A stretch of 64,000 nucleotides of DNA from Oligoflexia bacterium (GTDB lineage: Bacteria; Bdellovibrionota_G; JALEGL01), in NCBI GenBank assembly GCA_035326705.1, contig DAOLES010000001.1, positions 1 through 64,000 on the forward strand, given 5' to 3'. Each line of letters starts with the position of its first letter. Within the stretch, counting starts at the first letter, position 1. Under the pieces are notes generated by a model, which saw only the letters and a list, made by a program, of their open reading frames with translations, was not told the origin of the DNA and searched no databases. The position numbers and the translations under genes were made by a program. This document shows positions 8,172-16,836 of this stretch, piece after piece.

Positions 8172-8409
8172 GTCCTTGACTGAATTTATCGGTCAACATG
8201 ATGAGGATTATGTTAATGAATGCATTGAAGTATTGGAGCATGTTTCTCAGGCTAAAGGTCTAAGTGATGAAGAACTTGATACCATTGGAGAGTTACTTTC
8301 CAACATGTATGGATCTTTAGAAGTTTCAAAGATGGTCAAAGAGGGAAAATCTGATAAAGATGCTTTGAACCATTTTATGAAAAGAGTCGTAGGCTCAATA
8401 GATAAGTAA
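8152..8409 (+). CDS. Small conserved protein between thioredoxin and peroxiredoxin (DUF6952-like)
   Basis: An 85-residue, acidic, mostly helical protein with no cysteine in a recognisable motif. I recall closely similar short proteins between a thioredoxin-like gene and a peroxiredoxin gene in Bacteroidota (named DUF6952 as far as I remember; not verified). The motif GELLSNMYGSLEVSKMVKEG and the closing FMKRVVGSIDK are the conserved parts. The ATG lies within the thioredoxin coding region behind AAGGG. Its 3' end is duplicated 138 bases downstream (see the repeat feature). A chaperone or partner role in peroxide reduction is guesswork. Confidence 0.75.
   Translation: MKLPVIKSLTEFIGQHDEDYVNECIEVLEHVSQAKGLSDEELDTIGELLSNMYGSLEVSKMVKEGKSDKDALNHFMKRVVGSIDK
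8383..8409 (+). repeat. Direct repeat copy 1 (3' end of the small protein gene)
   Basis: These 27 bases, encoding the last residues RVVGSIDK and stop, recur at 8521-8547 with 25 identities. Both differences are synonymous in the shared frame (TCA/TCT Ser, AAG/AAA Lys). Confidence 0.9.
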
Positions 8410-8520
8410 GAAACCAGAGGAAAAGAAGGTTTATCCTGAGTTTTCCCCGGGTGGGTTGAATTGGTTCAAAACGACGTTTTTGGACCAAGAAGGGGGGAGA
8501 GATCCTCCCTTTATAAAAAC
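8410..8520 (+). other. Structured spacer with three consecutive hairpins
   Basis: This 111-base spacer is visibly richer in G and C than its surroundings. Hairpin 1 spans 8419-8446 (GGAAAA/TTTTCC with an inner AGG/CCT). Hairpin 2 spans 8461-8488, an 11-pair stem with one G-U wobble. Hairpin 3 spans 8490-8511, a 9-pair stem with one wobble and a GAGA loop. None is followed by a T-run, so they are not simple terminators. They could be an RNA-processing or attenuation element separating ahpC expression from the two upstream genes, or a palindromic mobile repeat. Confidence 0.6.
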
Positions 8521-8547
8521 AGAGTCGTAGGCTCTATAGATAAATAA
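8521..8547 (+). pseudogene. Remnant 3' end of a second small-protein gene copy
   Basis: The 27 bases repeat the end of the 8152-8409 gene and would still read NRVVGSIDK-stop. No homologous sequence precedes it in that frame. The synonymous nature of both differences suggests derivation from a once-functional diverged copy rather than a recent slip. Confidence 0.55.
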
Positions 8548-8568
8548 AACAAAAAAGGAGTTAAAAAT

Positions 8569-9153
8569 ATGTCAAGATTAGTAGGTAACCAAGCCCCAGA
8601 TTTTTCAGAACAGGCCTTGGTCAATGGTGAAATAGGAAATGTTTCTTTAAAAGACTTTTCAGGTAAATGGAAAATTTTATTCTTTTATCCTTTGGATTTT
8701 ACATTTGTATGTCCAACCGAGATTGTTGCTTTTTCTGATGCTGCTGAAAAATTCAGAGAAAAAAACTGTGAACTGATTGCTTGTTCAGTAGACTCTGTTT
8801 TTTCACACTTGGCTTGGACACAACAAGATAGAAATGACGGTGGTTTAGGTGATGTCAACTTCCCAATCATTGCGGATATCAATAAAAAAATAGCCAGTGA
8901 CTATGAAGTACTGACTGACGGTGGTGTTGCATTGAGGGGCTTGTTTTTAATTGATGATCAAAATGTGATTCAGCACGCAACCATCAACAACCTTTCTGTA
9001 GGAAGAAATGTTGATGAAGCTTTACGTTTATTAGCGGCTTATCAGTACACTGCTGAAAAAGGTGAAGTTTGCCCAGCAAACTGGACTGAAGGTGATGATA
9101 GCATGAAGCCAGATCCACAAGGCTCAAAAGAGTGGTTTAATAAACACAAATAA
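8569..9153 (+). CDS. ahpC: Typical 2-Cys peroxiredoxin (AhpC/Prx1)
   Basis: A 194-residue peroxidase reducing hydrogen and alkyl peroxides. The peroxidatic Cys48 lies in FVCPTE and the resolving Cys168 in GEVCPANW; a GGLG loop is present at residues 91-94, a feature of over-oxidation-sensitive Prx1-type enzymes. The start has a clear AGGAG site. It is the third gene of the OxyR-flanked operon but is separated from the second by a 159-base structured spacer, which may set its expression apart. A strong terminator follows. No ahpF is nearby, so the upstream thioredoxin is the likely reductant. Confidence 0.95.
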   Translation: MSRLVGNQAPDFSEQALVNGEIGNVSLKDFSGKWKILFFYPLDFTFVCPTEIVAFSDAAEKFREKNCELIACSVDSVFSHLAWTQQDRNDGGLGDVNFPIIADINKKIASDYEVLTDGGVALRGLFLIDDQNVIQHATINNLSVGRNVDEALRLLAAYQYTAEKGEVCPANWTEGDDSMKPDPQGSKEWFNKHK

Positions 9154-9181
9154 GCCCATTAGTTAACTTATATAGAATAAT

Positions 9182-9211
9182 AAAAAAGAGCCTTTAAAAG
9201 GCTCTTTTTTT
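9182..9211 (+). terminator. Intrinsic terminator after ahpC
   Basis: Stem AAAAGAGCC / GGCTCTTTT with a short AT loop and an uninterrupted T-run, starting 28 bases after the ahpC stop codon. Confidence 0.9.
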
Positions 9212-9236
9212 GTTTTTGGGACGTAAACTCTATTTT

Positions 9237-9266
9237 TTGACAGAACTGAGGTGAAAAAAAGATAAA
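9237..9266 (+). promoter_or_regulatory. Sigma-70-type promoter upstream of the 9347 gene
   Basis: Perfect -35 TTGACA (9237-9242), 18-base spacer and -10 GATAAA (9261-9266, 4 of 6 matches), giving a leader of about 75 bases that ends in the AGGGGA ribosome-binding site. Confidence 0.5.
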
Positions 9267-9346
9267 TAAACAATAATAATGTTTTATAAAAAATGAGATT
9301 GTATTAAAAAAAATTATATGTTATTTCAAATACTAGGGGAAATTTA

Positions 9347-10222
9347 ATGATTTTAAAGGTGTGTTTACGTAGAATTTTTTTAACAAGTTTATTTCTATTT
9401 TTTGCAAGCGTTTATGCACAAAAAGATATAAGAGTCGTGGCCTTTGATGATCTTGCAATAGAAAAATATGGGCCTGTCAAAGTGCTTTTATATCTTGCTA
9501 ACACAATTCATCAGGTTAAGTCTGGCGATATTATTTTTGATGTCAGCTTGTGGGAGCCCATAAACTTTGAAAACTATCTAGAAGATCCTAGTAAACGTCA
9601 AACGGTTCTAGATTATCAGAATGTCCAGCGAGTTTTTTTTGAAAATATAGAAATTTTTTGTAAACAAGCACTAATGGGTGAAAAGTTTTTTATTACAGCC
9701 CCAGGTAATATTCTTTTTTATGAACAAGCTTACTCATTATACCTAAAAAGTTTAAAAAATTTAGGATTAAAAGAAGAGTTGCCAGACTGCATAGAGTTTA
9801 CTTATGCTAAAGGCTATGAAAAAATAATGAATATAGATGGATACTTAAGCAATCATACCACAATAGTAAAACTTGAAAACACTGACCTTCAGCATATGGC
9901 TTTTGCAGTGAATAGATTGGTGTGGAGAGAGCAAGGTTCAAACTCAATAAAAAATGGAGTCGAAAGAGAGCTGTTGTTAGAATACGATTTGATTAATCAA
10001 GAAGAATATTATGACGAAAACTATTTTCCCCAACACAAAGCAATTGCTTTATCAGAAATAACAGAAGCAAATCTAATCAATGCAGATGTTACCATTTTTG
10101 CTTCCCATTCACCAAATAGAGACTCTTTTATGGGGAAAGTTGAGGGTAAGATCTATAAATCGCAATGGTGTCCAGGTTACTTATTAATAATCCTGGGTAT
10201 TCAATTGGCTGCTCAGATATAA
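9347..10222 (+). CDS. Exported protein of unknown function
   Basis: A 291-residue protein with a signal peptide (hydrophobic residues 9-24, cleavage expected after VYA). It has a good AGGGGA ribosome-binding site and its own promoter. No family motif is recognisable. The mature part is of mixed alpha/beta character with two cysteines in the middle (EIFCKQ, LPDCIE), one near the end (QWCPGY) and a hydrophobic C-terminal stretch. The stop codon lies 5 bases from the convergent rel gene. Nothing in the context indicates its role. Confidence 0.65.
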   Translation: MILKVCLRRIFLTSLFLFFASVYAQKDIRVVAFDDLAIEKYGPVKVLLYLANTIHQVKSGDIIFDVSLWEPINFENYLEDPSKRQTVLDYQNVQRVFFENIEIFCKQALMGEKFFITAPGNILFYEQAYSLYLKSLKNLGLKEELPDCIEFTYAKGYEKIMNIDGYLSNHTTIVKLENTDLQHMAFAVNRLVWREQGSNSIKNGVERELLLEYDLINQEEYYDENYFPQHKAIALSEITEANLINADVTIFASHSPNRDSFMGKVEGKIYKSQWCPGYLLIILGIQLAAQI

Positions 10223-10227
10223 AAATT

Positions 10228-12393
10228 TTATAAGTTTTTTACTCGTTCTACTGTAAGAATGCCTTTAAGTTCACCAATTGATTTAATTAAATTATTAAGT
10301 TGGTTGGTGTTTTGGATAGAGACATCAAAATAGCATATAGCTTTGTTGTCCGCCGTGGTTTTTATAGATGCGTGAGAAATATTGCCTCCAGATTTTGAAA
10401 TCTGCTGCGAAACATCCGCTAAAATGCCTACGGTATCTGTGGTAATCACTCTTATACGAACAATGCGCTTGCTACCAGCAATGCTATCTGCCCAAGCCAC
10501 ATGAATTTTTCTTTCATCATCCGTTTCTAAAATCATATAACAGTCACTTTTATGAATGGTTACCCCTCGGCCTCTGGTAATAAAACCAACAATGGCATCT
10601 CCGGGTAAGGGTGTACAACATTTACCATATCTAACAACAATACTATCTTCTCCACCCACTTGAATGGGCGCAGATGTTTCTTGATTGATGGCTTGTGAGG
10701 AAACGTTTTGATGGACTTTGCCTAGTTTTTTAAAGGTCTTTTCTGGATTAAGCAACTGTGTATATTTTTCAACCACGACTTGCGGATGAATTTTTCCATA
10801 GCCCACAGCTAACAGCAATTCATCTTCATTGCCTAAACGCAACTCCTTCAGTGTTGCGGAAAAAAGATCATTATCAAGAACACTTTCAAAACGTTCTTTG
10901 TGTTTTCTAAATTCACGAATAAGAATTTCATGTCCCATTTTTTTGGCTTGATCACGTTCAGTTTTTTTGATGTGAGATCTTATTTTAGAACGAGCCTTAG
11001 AGGTTTTGACCAATTTGAGCCAATCCTTGGATGGGCGCATGTTTTTGTCAGTGATAATTTCAATTTTATCCCCATTTTTAAGTTGGTATTTTAAAGGAAC
11101 CATTTTGCCATTCACTATGGCACCTTTACATTTTAAGCCTACTTCAGTGTGCACCCTAAAAGCATAGTCTATGGGTGTTGAGCCACGAGGAAAGTCTAAA
11201 ACTTCACCTTGCGGTGTAAAGACATAAACCTCGTCGGAAAATAAATCTATTTTAACACTTTCAATAAACTGATGGGCATCCGATAAGTCTTGCTGCCATT
11301 CAACCATTTGCCTGAGCCAAGCAAATTGCTGAATGTCTTTGGCTTTAGCAGAGGCTTTTTTATCTTTTTTGTATTGCCAGTGGGCAGCAATACCGTCTTC
11401 AGCGATTGAATGCATATCATGGGTTCTAATCTGAACTTCAATGCGTTCTCCGTTGGGGCCAATGAGCGTGGTATGCAGTGATTGGTACATGTTGGCTTTG
11501 GGCAGAGCAATAAAGTCTTTGAATCGACCAGGAATTGGCTTCCACATAGCATGAATATGTCCCAAAGCTTCATAGCACTTGGGTATGGAGTTGACTAGAA
11601 TTCTAAAAGCAAGCAAGTCATGAATTTGATCAAACTCAAGACGACGCTTTTCCATTTTTTTAAAAATAGAGTAAGCATGTTTACGTCTGCCGGTAATTTC
11701 ACAAGGAATATTTTCTTCTTTCATTTTCCTAGCCAAGACATCAATGATACTTGAAATAAAAGTATCATGCCTTTTTTGTGAATGGGCAAGATGGTCTTGA
11801 ATCATTGCATAAGATGATGGATGAAGGTATTGGAAACAAAGGTCTTCTAGTTCATTTTTTAACCATGACATACCTAAACGATGGGCTAAGGGGGCATAAA
11901 TATCTAAAGTTTCTTGTGCTATAACTCTTTGTTTCTCTTCAGACATATGTTCAAGAGTGCGCATATTGTGTAAACGATCAGCCAACTTAACAACAATGAC
12001 CCTAATATCTTTGGCCATGGCCAAAAGCATTTTTCTAAAACTTTCACTTTGTTGGATATCTTTGGATTGAAAAGAAATTTTTGATAATTTGGTTACACCA
12101 TCAACCATCTCAGCAATGTCTTGACCAAATTCTTGTTCAATATCTTCTATACTGGTTTCAGTATCTTCAACCACATCATGCAATAAACCGGTGGCAACCG
12201 TATCTTCATCCATTTGATGGGAGGCTAAAATGAACGCAACTTGTGTAGGGTGGGCAAAGTAAGGCTCTCCTGACTTTCTTTTTTGATGCTGATGGGCAAC
12301 TTTGCCTAAAGCATAAGCTTTTTCAATAATATCAGCATTGGCATTGGGGCGAAATTTTTGAATCTCTGATATGATTTCTTTTACAGGTACCAT
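10228..12393 (-). CDS. rel: Bifunctional (p)ppGpp synthetase/hydrolase (Rel/SpoT)
   Basis: A 721-residue stringent-response enzyme that makes and degrades (p)ppGpp. Order: HD hydrolase domain with intact HDVVEDT (His72-Asp73), synthetase domain with GRRKHAYSIFKKM (about 235-247), TGS domain (about 390-450) and a C-terminal ACT domain (about 645-715). The synthetase loop reads RFKD at 290-293, the basic version seen in bifunctional enzymes rather than the acidic EFDD of monofunctional RelA. A TATAAT box lies 14 bases upstream of the ATG and no Shine-Dalgarno is visible. It converges with the unknown exported-protein gene. Confidence 0.95.
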   Translation of the reverse strand: MVPVKEIISEIQKFRPNANADIIEKAYALGKVAHQHQKRKSGEPYFAHPTQVAFILASHQMDEDTVATGLLHDVVEDTETSIEDIEQEFGQDIAEMVDGVTKLSKISFQSKDIQQSESFRKMLLAMAKDIRVIVVKLADRLHNMRTLEHMSEEKQRVIAQETLDIYAPLAHRLGMSWLKNELEDLCFQYLHPSSYAMIQDHLAHSQKRHDTFISSIIDVLARKMKEENIPCEITGRRKHAYSIFKKMEKRRLEFDQIHDLLAFRILVNSIPKCYEALGHIHAMWKPIPGRFKDFIALPKANMYQSLHTTLIGPNGERIEVQIRTHDMHSIAEDGIAAHWQYKKDKKASAKAKDIQQFAWLRQMVEWQQDLSDAHQFIESVKIDLFSDEVYVFTPQGEVLDFPRGSTPIDYAFRVHTEVGLKCKGAIVNGKMVPLKYQLKNGDKIEIITDKNMRPSKDWLKLVKTSKARSKIRSHIKKTERDQAKKMGHEILIREFRKHKERFESVLDNDLFSATLKELRLGNEDELLLAVGYGKIHPQVVVEKYTQLLNPEKTFKKLGKVHQNVSSQAINQETSAPIQVGGEDSIVVRYGKCCTPLPGDAIVGFITRGRGVTIHKSDCYMILETDDERKIHVAWADSIAGSKRIVRIRVITTDTVGILADVSQQISKSGGNISHASIKTTADNKAICYFDVSIQNTNQLNNLIKSIGELKGILTVERVKNL

Positions 12394-12407
12394 AGGTTTA
12401 GTTTCTG

Positions 12408-12413
12408 ATTATA
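12408..12413 (-). promoter_or_regulatory. -10 box of rel promoter
   Basis: Perfect TATAAT on the minus strand, 14 bases before the ATG, implying a leader of only about 7 bases. No convincing -35 hexamer lies at 16-18 bases. Confidence 0.45.
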
Positions 12414-12475
12414 AACCAGCTATTGCTTGCTTACCAGTCTTATTTAATGCGTTAAAAAGATTTAAATAATATATA

Positions 12476-12492
12476 TTAGGCTTTTTGCCTAA
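12476..12492. repeat. Inverted repeat upstream of gshA
   Basis: TTAGGC and GCCTAA form a perfect 6-base inverted repeat separated by five T residues, 35 bases before the gshA start in the divergent rel/gshA interval; possible operator or leader hairpin. Confidence 0.4.
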
Positions 12493-12527
12493 ACTTTATT
12501 TTTAAGATAGTTGTATGGGCTGAAACT

Positions 12528-13850
12528 ATGAGTAGAGAAGTAAAAGTTAGTCAATCTGGACCTATTGAAAATGTGGATAATCTGTTAGAAATTTTTATCA
12601 ATGGTGCCAGAGAACCAAAGAATTTTTTGGTTGGATTAGAAACTGAAAAAATTGGAGTTTATAAAGATACTCTGCAAGCCATCCCTTATCTTGGAGATAA
12701 AGGGATAGAAATTATTTTAAAAACCATTGCGGATCAAGATCATTGGAAAAAAATATATGATCAAGAGCATTTAATTGCTCTTGAAAAAGATGGGCAAGCC
12801 ATTACTTTAGAACCCGGGGGTCAGTTTGAACTGAGTGGCTCTGCTCATCAGTCTGTAGCGGATGTTGCACATGAGCTTGGACAGCATTTGAAGTTGTTAT
12901 GCAGGATTTCAACACCTTTGGATATAGCTTGGTTGGGTATTGGAATTCAGCCGGTAAGCACTATTGATCAAATTTCTTGGGTGCCCAAGTCACGCTATAA
13001 AATTATGAAGGCTTACTTTGAAAGAGTTTCACCCGGTGGTTTAGAAATGATGAAATTGACAGCATCATCGCAAGTTAACTTAGACTACAGCAGTGAAGAA
13101 GATGCTGCAAAAAAAATTAGAGTAGGCAGTGTGTTTGGTGTTTTGGCATCCGCCTTGACTGCCAATTCAGCAATAGAACAAGGGCAAAAAAATGGTTTTT
13201 GTTCACGGCGTTTAAAAGTTTGGCAAAAAACTGACAAACAACGGTGCGGAATCCCCAAATTTTTTGTGGATGGTAGTTTCTCTTTTGAGCAATACAGAGA
13301 TTATGCCCAAGATATTCCTATGTACTTTTTATATAGAAATGGGGCTTATCAAGATGCTACACACCAAACATTTGCTCAAGCACTAAAGAGTGGACAAGTT
13401 TTAACTCAAAGTGACTGGGAAAGTCATTTAACAACTTTATTTCCTGATGTTAGGTTAAAAAATCACTTGGAATTTAGAACAGCAGATGCAAGCAGTAAAA
13501 AACTTTCTATAGCCATAACTGCATTTTGGATGGCACTGTTGTATAACAAGAGCTTATTAGAAGAAGCTCATAGTTTTTCCAAAAAGGTTAGTTTAGAGAC
13601 TTTGTATACAAGTATTGATGATGTTGCTCTTAAAGGTATGCAAGCCAGTTTAGGTAAAATAAAAATATTGGATTGGGCGAATGAATATATAAACCACTGT
13701 ATGTTGGCGATGGATAAAGTGCTTTACAATGAAGGCATGTCTGATTATTTATTCCCCCTTAGAGAAATTGCTGACAAAGGAAAATCTCCAGCTGAGCAAC
13801 TTCTTGCTGATTGGCCAACCTGTTTAAAAACATTATGCGAAAAGGAATAA
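12528..13850 (+). CDS. gshA: Glutamate-cysteine ligase, plant/proteobacterial type
   Basis: A 440-residue GCS2-type ligase catalysing the first, ATP-dependent step of glutathione synthesis. Family marks are FLVGLETEKIGVY near the N-terminus, the nucleotide/metal-binding block ITLEPGGQFELSGS, and the later DGSFSFEQYRDYA and LEFRTADASS segments. Length agrees with the plant-type class. Related EgtA-type enzymes have the same fold, but no ergothioneine genes are nearby. It is divergent from rel and overlaps the following VanZ-like gene by 16 bases, indicating an operon. gshB is not in the window; a gamma-glutamyltransferase lies 4 kb downstream. Confidence 0.9.
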   Translation: MSREVKVSQSGPIENVDNLLEIFINGAREPKNFLVGLETEKIGVYKDTLQAIPYLGDKGIEIILKTIADQDHWKKIYDQEHLIALEKDGQAITLEPGGQFELSGSAHQSVADVAHELGQHLKLLCRISTPLDIAWLGIGIQPVSTIDQISWVPKSRYKIMKAYFERVSPGGLEMMKLTASSQVNLDYSSEEDAAKKIRVGSVFGVLASALTANSAIEQGQKNGFCSRRLKVWQKTDKQRCGIPKFFVDGSFSFEQYRDYAQDIPMYFLYRNGAYQDATHQTFAQALKSGQVLTQSDWESHLTTLFPDVRLKNHLEFRTADASSKKLSIAITAFWMALLYNKSLLEEAHSFSKKVSLETLYTSIDDVALKGMQASLGKIKILDWANEYINHCMLAMDKVLYNEGMSDYLFPLREIADKGKSPAEQLLADWPTCLKTLCEKE

Positions 13851-14299
13851 AATATGTAGTACCCTGCGGGATTTGGGTAGGGATCATTTTTATGTTTTCT
13901 AGTCAGTACTTCTCAGCTGGAAATACGAGTACAGTTTTATACCGATGGATTCATGCTTTTTTTCAATCGTTTTCTAGAGAGCACTTTTGGAGTATGCATT
14001 TTTACATTAGAAAGTTTGCACATGTTTTTGCATATGCAGTGTTAACGTACTTTTCATTTGTAGCGTTATTTAAAAATTTTTATATTTTTAAAATAAAACC
14101 CAAGATCAGGTCTTTTATTTGTGTATTTATTTTTTGTTTAAGCATTGCTATTTTAGATGAATACAATCAAAGTCATATTGCAGCTAGAACAGGAACATAC
14201 AAAGATATTCTTATTGATATGATAGGTGTTGTATCTGTTCAGTTATTTGTACTTATTAAAACCAGCCAGATTTCAATGTTTACTAGTAAAAAAAAATAA
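13835..14299 (+). CDS. VanZ-like membrane protein
   Basis: A 154-residue inner-membrane protein with about four transmembrane helices. It shows the VanZ-family pattern: an N-terminal helix ending in FSSQ, the basic RKFAHVFAYAVL helix, and a DEYNQSHIAARTGTYKDILIDMIG segment with the conserved DE and R..D residues. VanZ itself gives low-level teicoplanin resistance, but the function of most homologues is unknown. I placed the start at the ATG at 13835, inside the end of gshA; the frame is open to a TTG at 13811 but the extra residues are not family-like. Probably translated by coupling to gshA. Confidence 0.75.
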   Translation: MRKGIKYVVPCGIWVGIIFMFSSQYFSAGNTSTVLYRWIHAFFQSFSREHFWSMHFYIRKFAHVFAYAVLTYFSFVALFKNFYIFKIKPKIRSFICVFIFCLSIAILDEYNQSHIAARTGTYKDILIDMIGVVSVQLFVLIKTSQISMFTSKKK

Positions 14300-14356
14300 A
14301 ATCGGTTACGGTTGCAAACATTATTGGACAATAATAATTTCTATGGAAAGGTATTT

Positions 14357-14866
14357 ATGAAAAAATCAATGTTTACTCTTGTATGTGCTGCTGTGTTTAT
14401 GGCAGGTTTTGTATACGCAGAAGGTCTTAAAGGAACAGGAACATATGGCTCTGCGGGTTGTGGTTTAGGTAGTATGTTGTTTGTTGAAAAAAATGGTAAA
14501 GTTCAACAGGTTTTAGCTGCTACAACAAATGGTACCTTTGGTACGCAAACATTTGGAATTTCTTCAGGTACCTCTAACTGTACAAGTGAGGGTATGGCTA
14601 AATTAGATAAAGAAAAAGAAATTTTTGTTGAAGTAAACTATGCAACTTTACAAAAAGAAATTGCGCAAGCCAACGGTGAAACTTTGGCAAGCTTTGCAAG
14701 TTTAATGGGTTGTTCTGAAGATGCACAAGTATTGTTTGCTAAAACATTACAAAAAAATACAGCAACATTAAATAGCATTGATAATGGTACACAGTTTATT
14801 AGTGTTGTTAAAAATACTGTAAACAATGATGCTGTTTTAGCTGAAAAATGTTCTGTTAATGGTTAA
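14357..14866 (+). CDS. DUF3015 family exported protein
   Basis: A 169-residue protein with a cleavable signal peptide (MKKSMFTLVCAAVFMAGFVYA) and the DUF3015 hallmark GCGLGSMLF followed by VLAATTNGTFG and FGISSGTSNC. The start at 14357 follows GGAAAGG at good spacing. The paired cysteines (GCG, SNC, GCSED and the C-terminal KCS) suggest disulfides in the periplasm. The family is frequent in Bdellovibrio relatives and some gammaproteobacteria; its function is not known. It sits 50 bases before the Lnb-type gene, a neighbour that I recall as recurring in related genomes. Confidence 0.85.
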   Translation: MKKSMFTLVCAAVFMAGFVYAEGLKGTGTYGSAGCGLGSMLFVEKNGKVQQVLAATTNGTFGTQTFGISSGTSNCTSEGMAKLDKEKEIFVEVNYATLQKEIAQANGETLASFASLMGCSEDAQVLFAKTLQKNTATLNSIDNGTQFISVVKNTVNNDAVLAEKCSVNG

Positions 14867-14916
14867 TTAAATTTATTTTTTATTACTAATCTTTAAAACA
14901 AAAGGCTTTGGTTGTT

Positions 14917-16824
14917 ATGAATACAAATATAATGATCAAAGCCTTTTTGTGTTTATATGGGATGCATTGGTTTTTATTGGCGCCACTGTATGCAAAAACA
15001 AAGAATGAACAATCAATAAATTCAACAATATTGCATCAATTAAGTAAAGATCCTTATTGGCTTAAACTAGGTCATTATCGCCAAAAATCAAAAAATAAAT
15101 ATAAAGGTGAAGTGGATGGTCCTAGCTTTTACCTTGATCAACAGGGTCGTTATAAGCCTGAGCAAGAGTTGCTTGTTACAATTAAGCTTATGCTCCAGGA
15201 CCTAGAAAAAAACAATCTTGAGCAAGATTCGGTTATTTGTCGCTATCCACTAAGATATAAATGGTTAAAGAAAAATCATTTAATTGAAGTAAAAAACTTT
15301 AATTTTTTTGAACACTGTAAAACCTTTAACTCATGGTTTAATAGAATGAATGCAAAGGCAGCTGTTTTAGTTTTTGCAGGTAGTTATTTGAACAACCCAT
15401 CTTCCATGTTTGGGCATACTTTTTTAAGGTTTAAGAAAAAAACAGATAATCATGAAAGTAAAGCGCTCCTTGATAATGTGGTCAACTTTGCAGCAAGTAC
15501 GGGTTCCGAAGGAGGGCTTTTATATACCGTAAAAGGTCTTTTTGGTGGATACCCCGGTGTATTCTCTTCATTTCCCTATCATATGAAGGTCAATGAATAT
15601 GTTAACCTTGAAGCACGAGATTTATGGGAGTATCATTTGAGCTTATCGCAAGAGCAGGTCAATGATTTACTGTTTCATTTATGGGAGCTGTCAAAAACTT
15701 ATTTTGATTATTATTTTATTGATGAAAACTGCTCATATTTTTTATTAAGTTTACTTGAAGTGAATCACCCAAATCATGCCTTGGTCAAACGGCTACCATT
15801 TTTTACAACGCCGGTTGATACAATTAAAGTGCTGCAAAAAAATACTGATTGGGTTGAAAAAATAGAACTTAGACCATCTTATAGAAGGATTTATCAAGCA
15901 AGAATGGCCAGCTTGACTAAAAAATCAAAAAAACTAGCCTATAAAATGATTAGACAAAAAAAAGTTCATGCTCTTGGGCATAAAGAGCTAGATCAACAAA
16001 GAAACATATTGGATACAGTGATAGATTATGAAAAATACAACAATAAAAATATGGTTCCAAGTTCTTTTGAAAAACAATTATGGTTGGCAAGAAGTTTATT
16101 GCCAGCTTCGGAGCCAGTTCATATTAAATTGAAGCATGATCCAGCTAAATCGCACCCAACCATGCGTTTTGGCTTTGGGGGGACCTACCATAACGATAAT
16201 GCCTTAAGCGCAGATATATATTTTAGGGGAGCTTATCACGATCAGTTAAATTTGCAGCAAGGTCTCAATAACTTGTCTCATATTGAAGCACTTAATGGAA
16301 AGTTGAGTTTTAATTTAAAGTCAAAAAAAATACTTATTCCAGAACTTAACGTGATTCGGATTATATCACTGGCTCCATTTGAAAAAGGGATTAAAAAACC
16401 ATCCTGGAATATCAATTTGGCGTTAGAAGAAAGTCTTAATGAGCCGTGTTTTACTTGCCGGCAAGTAAAACTATCAGTTGGGCCAGGTATAACAATTGGT
16501 AAAGCCAATCTTGGTCTGCAAGAAGATAAAAGGTTTTTGTTTTATACATTTTTAAACAGCGCTAATGCACTGGCTTTATCAGATAAGCTCAATTCATTTG
16601 TTGGCTTGGAAATTGATTCAGGTTTTTTATTTGATTTTGGGAATTTAAGTTCCCAGAAACTTGGCTTTAAATATGCTATCAATGCATTGAATAACTTTTT
16701 AAGTCATGAACAAGCATATTTTTTACAAGCCTTTCATCTTAATCCAGGTAATGAGATTAGAGTTGATTTTAATTACAATCTCCATGACTACAATGCCGCC
16801 CTGTATTATTTAAGGTATTTTTAA
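14917..16824 (+). CDS. DUF4105 / Lnb-type lipoprotein N-acyltransferase candidate
   Basis: A 635-residue exported protein. Residues about 150-290 form the DUF4105 domain, with GHTFLRF (His167), a GLFGGYPGVFSSFPYH block and the motif DENCSYF (Cys272). In Bacteroides the DUF4105 protein Lnb transfers an acyl chain to the N-terminus of lipoproteins, and a His/Cys pair is thought to be catalytic; that family knowledge suggests, but does not prove, the same role here. The C-terminal 230 residues are beta-rich and end in aromatic-containing strands, resembling an outer-membrane barrel. The ATG at 14917 is preferred over the upstream TTG. A lipoprotein hydrolase gene follows after 12 bases. Confidence 0.7.
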   Translation: MNTNIMIKAFLCLYGMHWFLLAPLYAKTKNEQSINSTILHQLSKDPYWLKLGHYRQKSKNKYKGEVDGPSFYLDQQGRYKPEQELLVTIKLMLQDLEKNNLEQDSVICRYPLRYKWLKKNHLIEVKNFNFFEHCKTFNSWFNRMNAKAAVLVFAGSYLNNPSSMFGHTFLRFKKKTDNHESKALLDNVVNFAASTGSEGGLLYTVKGLFGGYPGVFSSFPYHMKVNEYVNLEARDLWEYHLSLSQEQVNDLLFHLWELSKTYFDYYFIDENCSYFLLSLLEVNHPNHALVKRLPFFTTPVDTIKVLQKNTDWVEKIELRPSYRRIYQARMASLTKKSKKLAYKMIRQKKVHALGHKELDQQRNILDTVIDYEKYNNKNMVPSSFEKQLWLARSLLPASEPVHIKLKHDPAKSHPTMRFGFGGTYHNDNALSADIYFRGAYHDQLNLQQGLNNLSHIEALNGKLSFNLKSKKILIPELNVIRIISLAPFEKGIKKPSWNINLALEESLNEPCFTCRQVKLSVGPGITIGKANLGLQEDKRFLFYTFLNSANALALSDKLNSFVGLEIDSGFLFDFGNLSSQKLGFKYAINALNNFLSHEQAYFLQAFHLNPGNEIRVDFNYNLHDYNAALYYLRYF

Positions 16825-16836
16825 GGATACATAAAT

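Noticed and set aside
10205..10227. AT-only hairpin (TATAAAA/TTTTATA) followed by T-run at the convergent rel end
   Set aside because: Too weak a stem for a terminator and expected by chance in DNA of this composition.
11247..11573. 108-codon frame on the minus strand within rel
   Set aside because: Fully inside the rel coding sequence in another frame, no ribosome-binding site and no protein-like composition.
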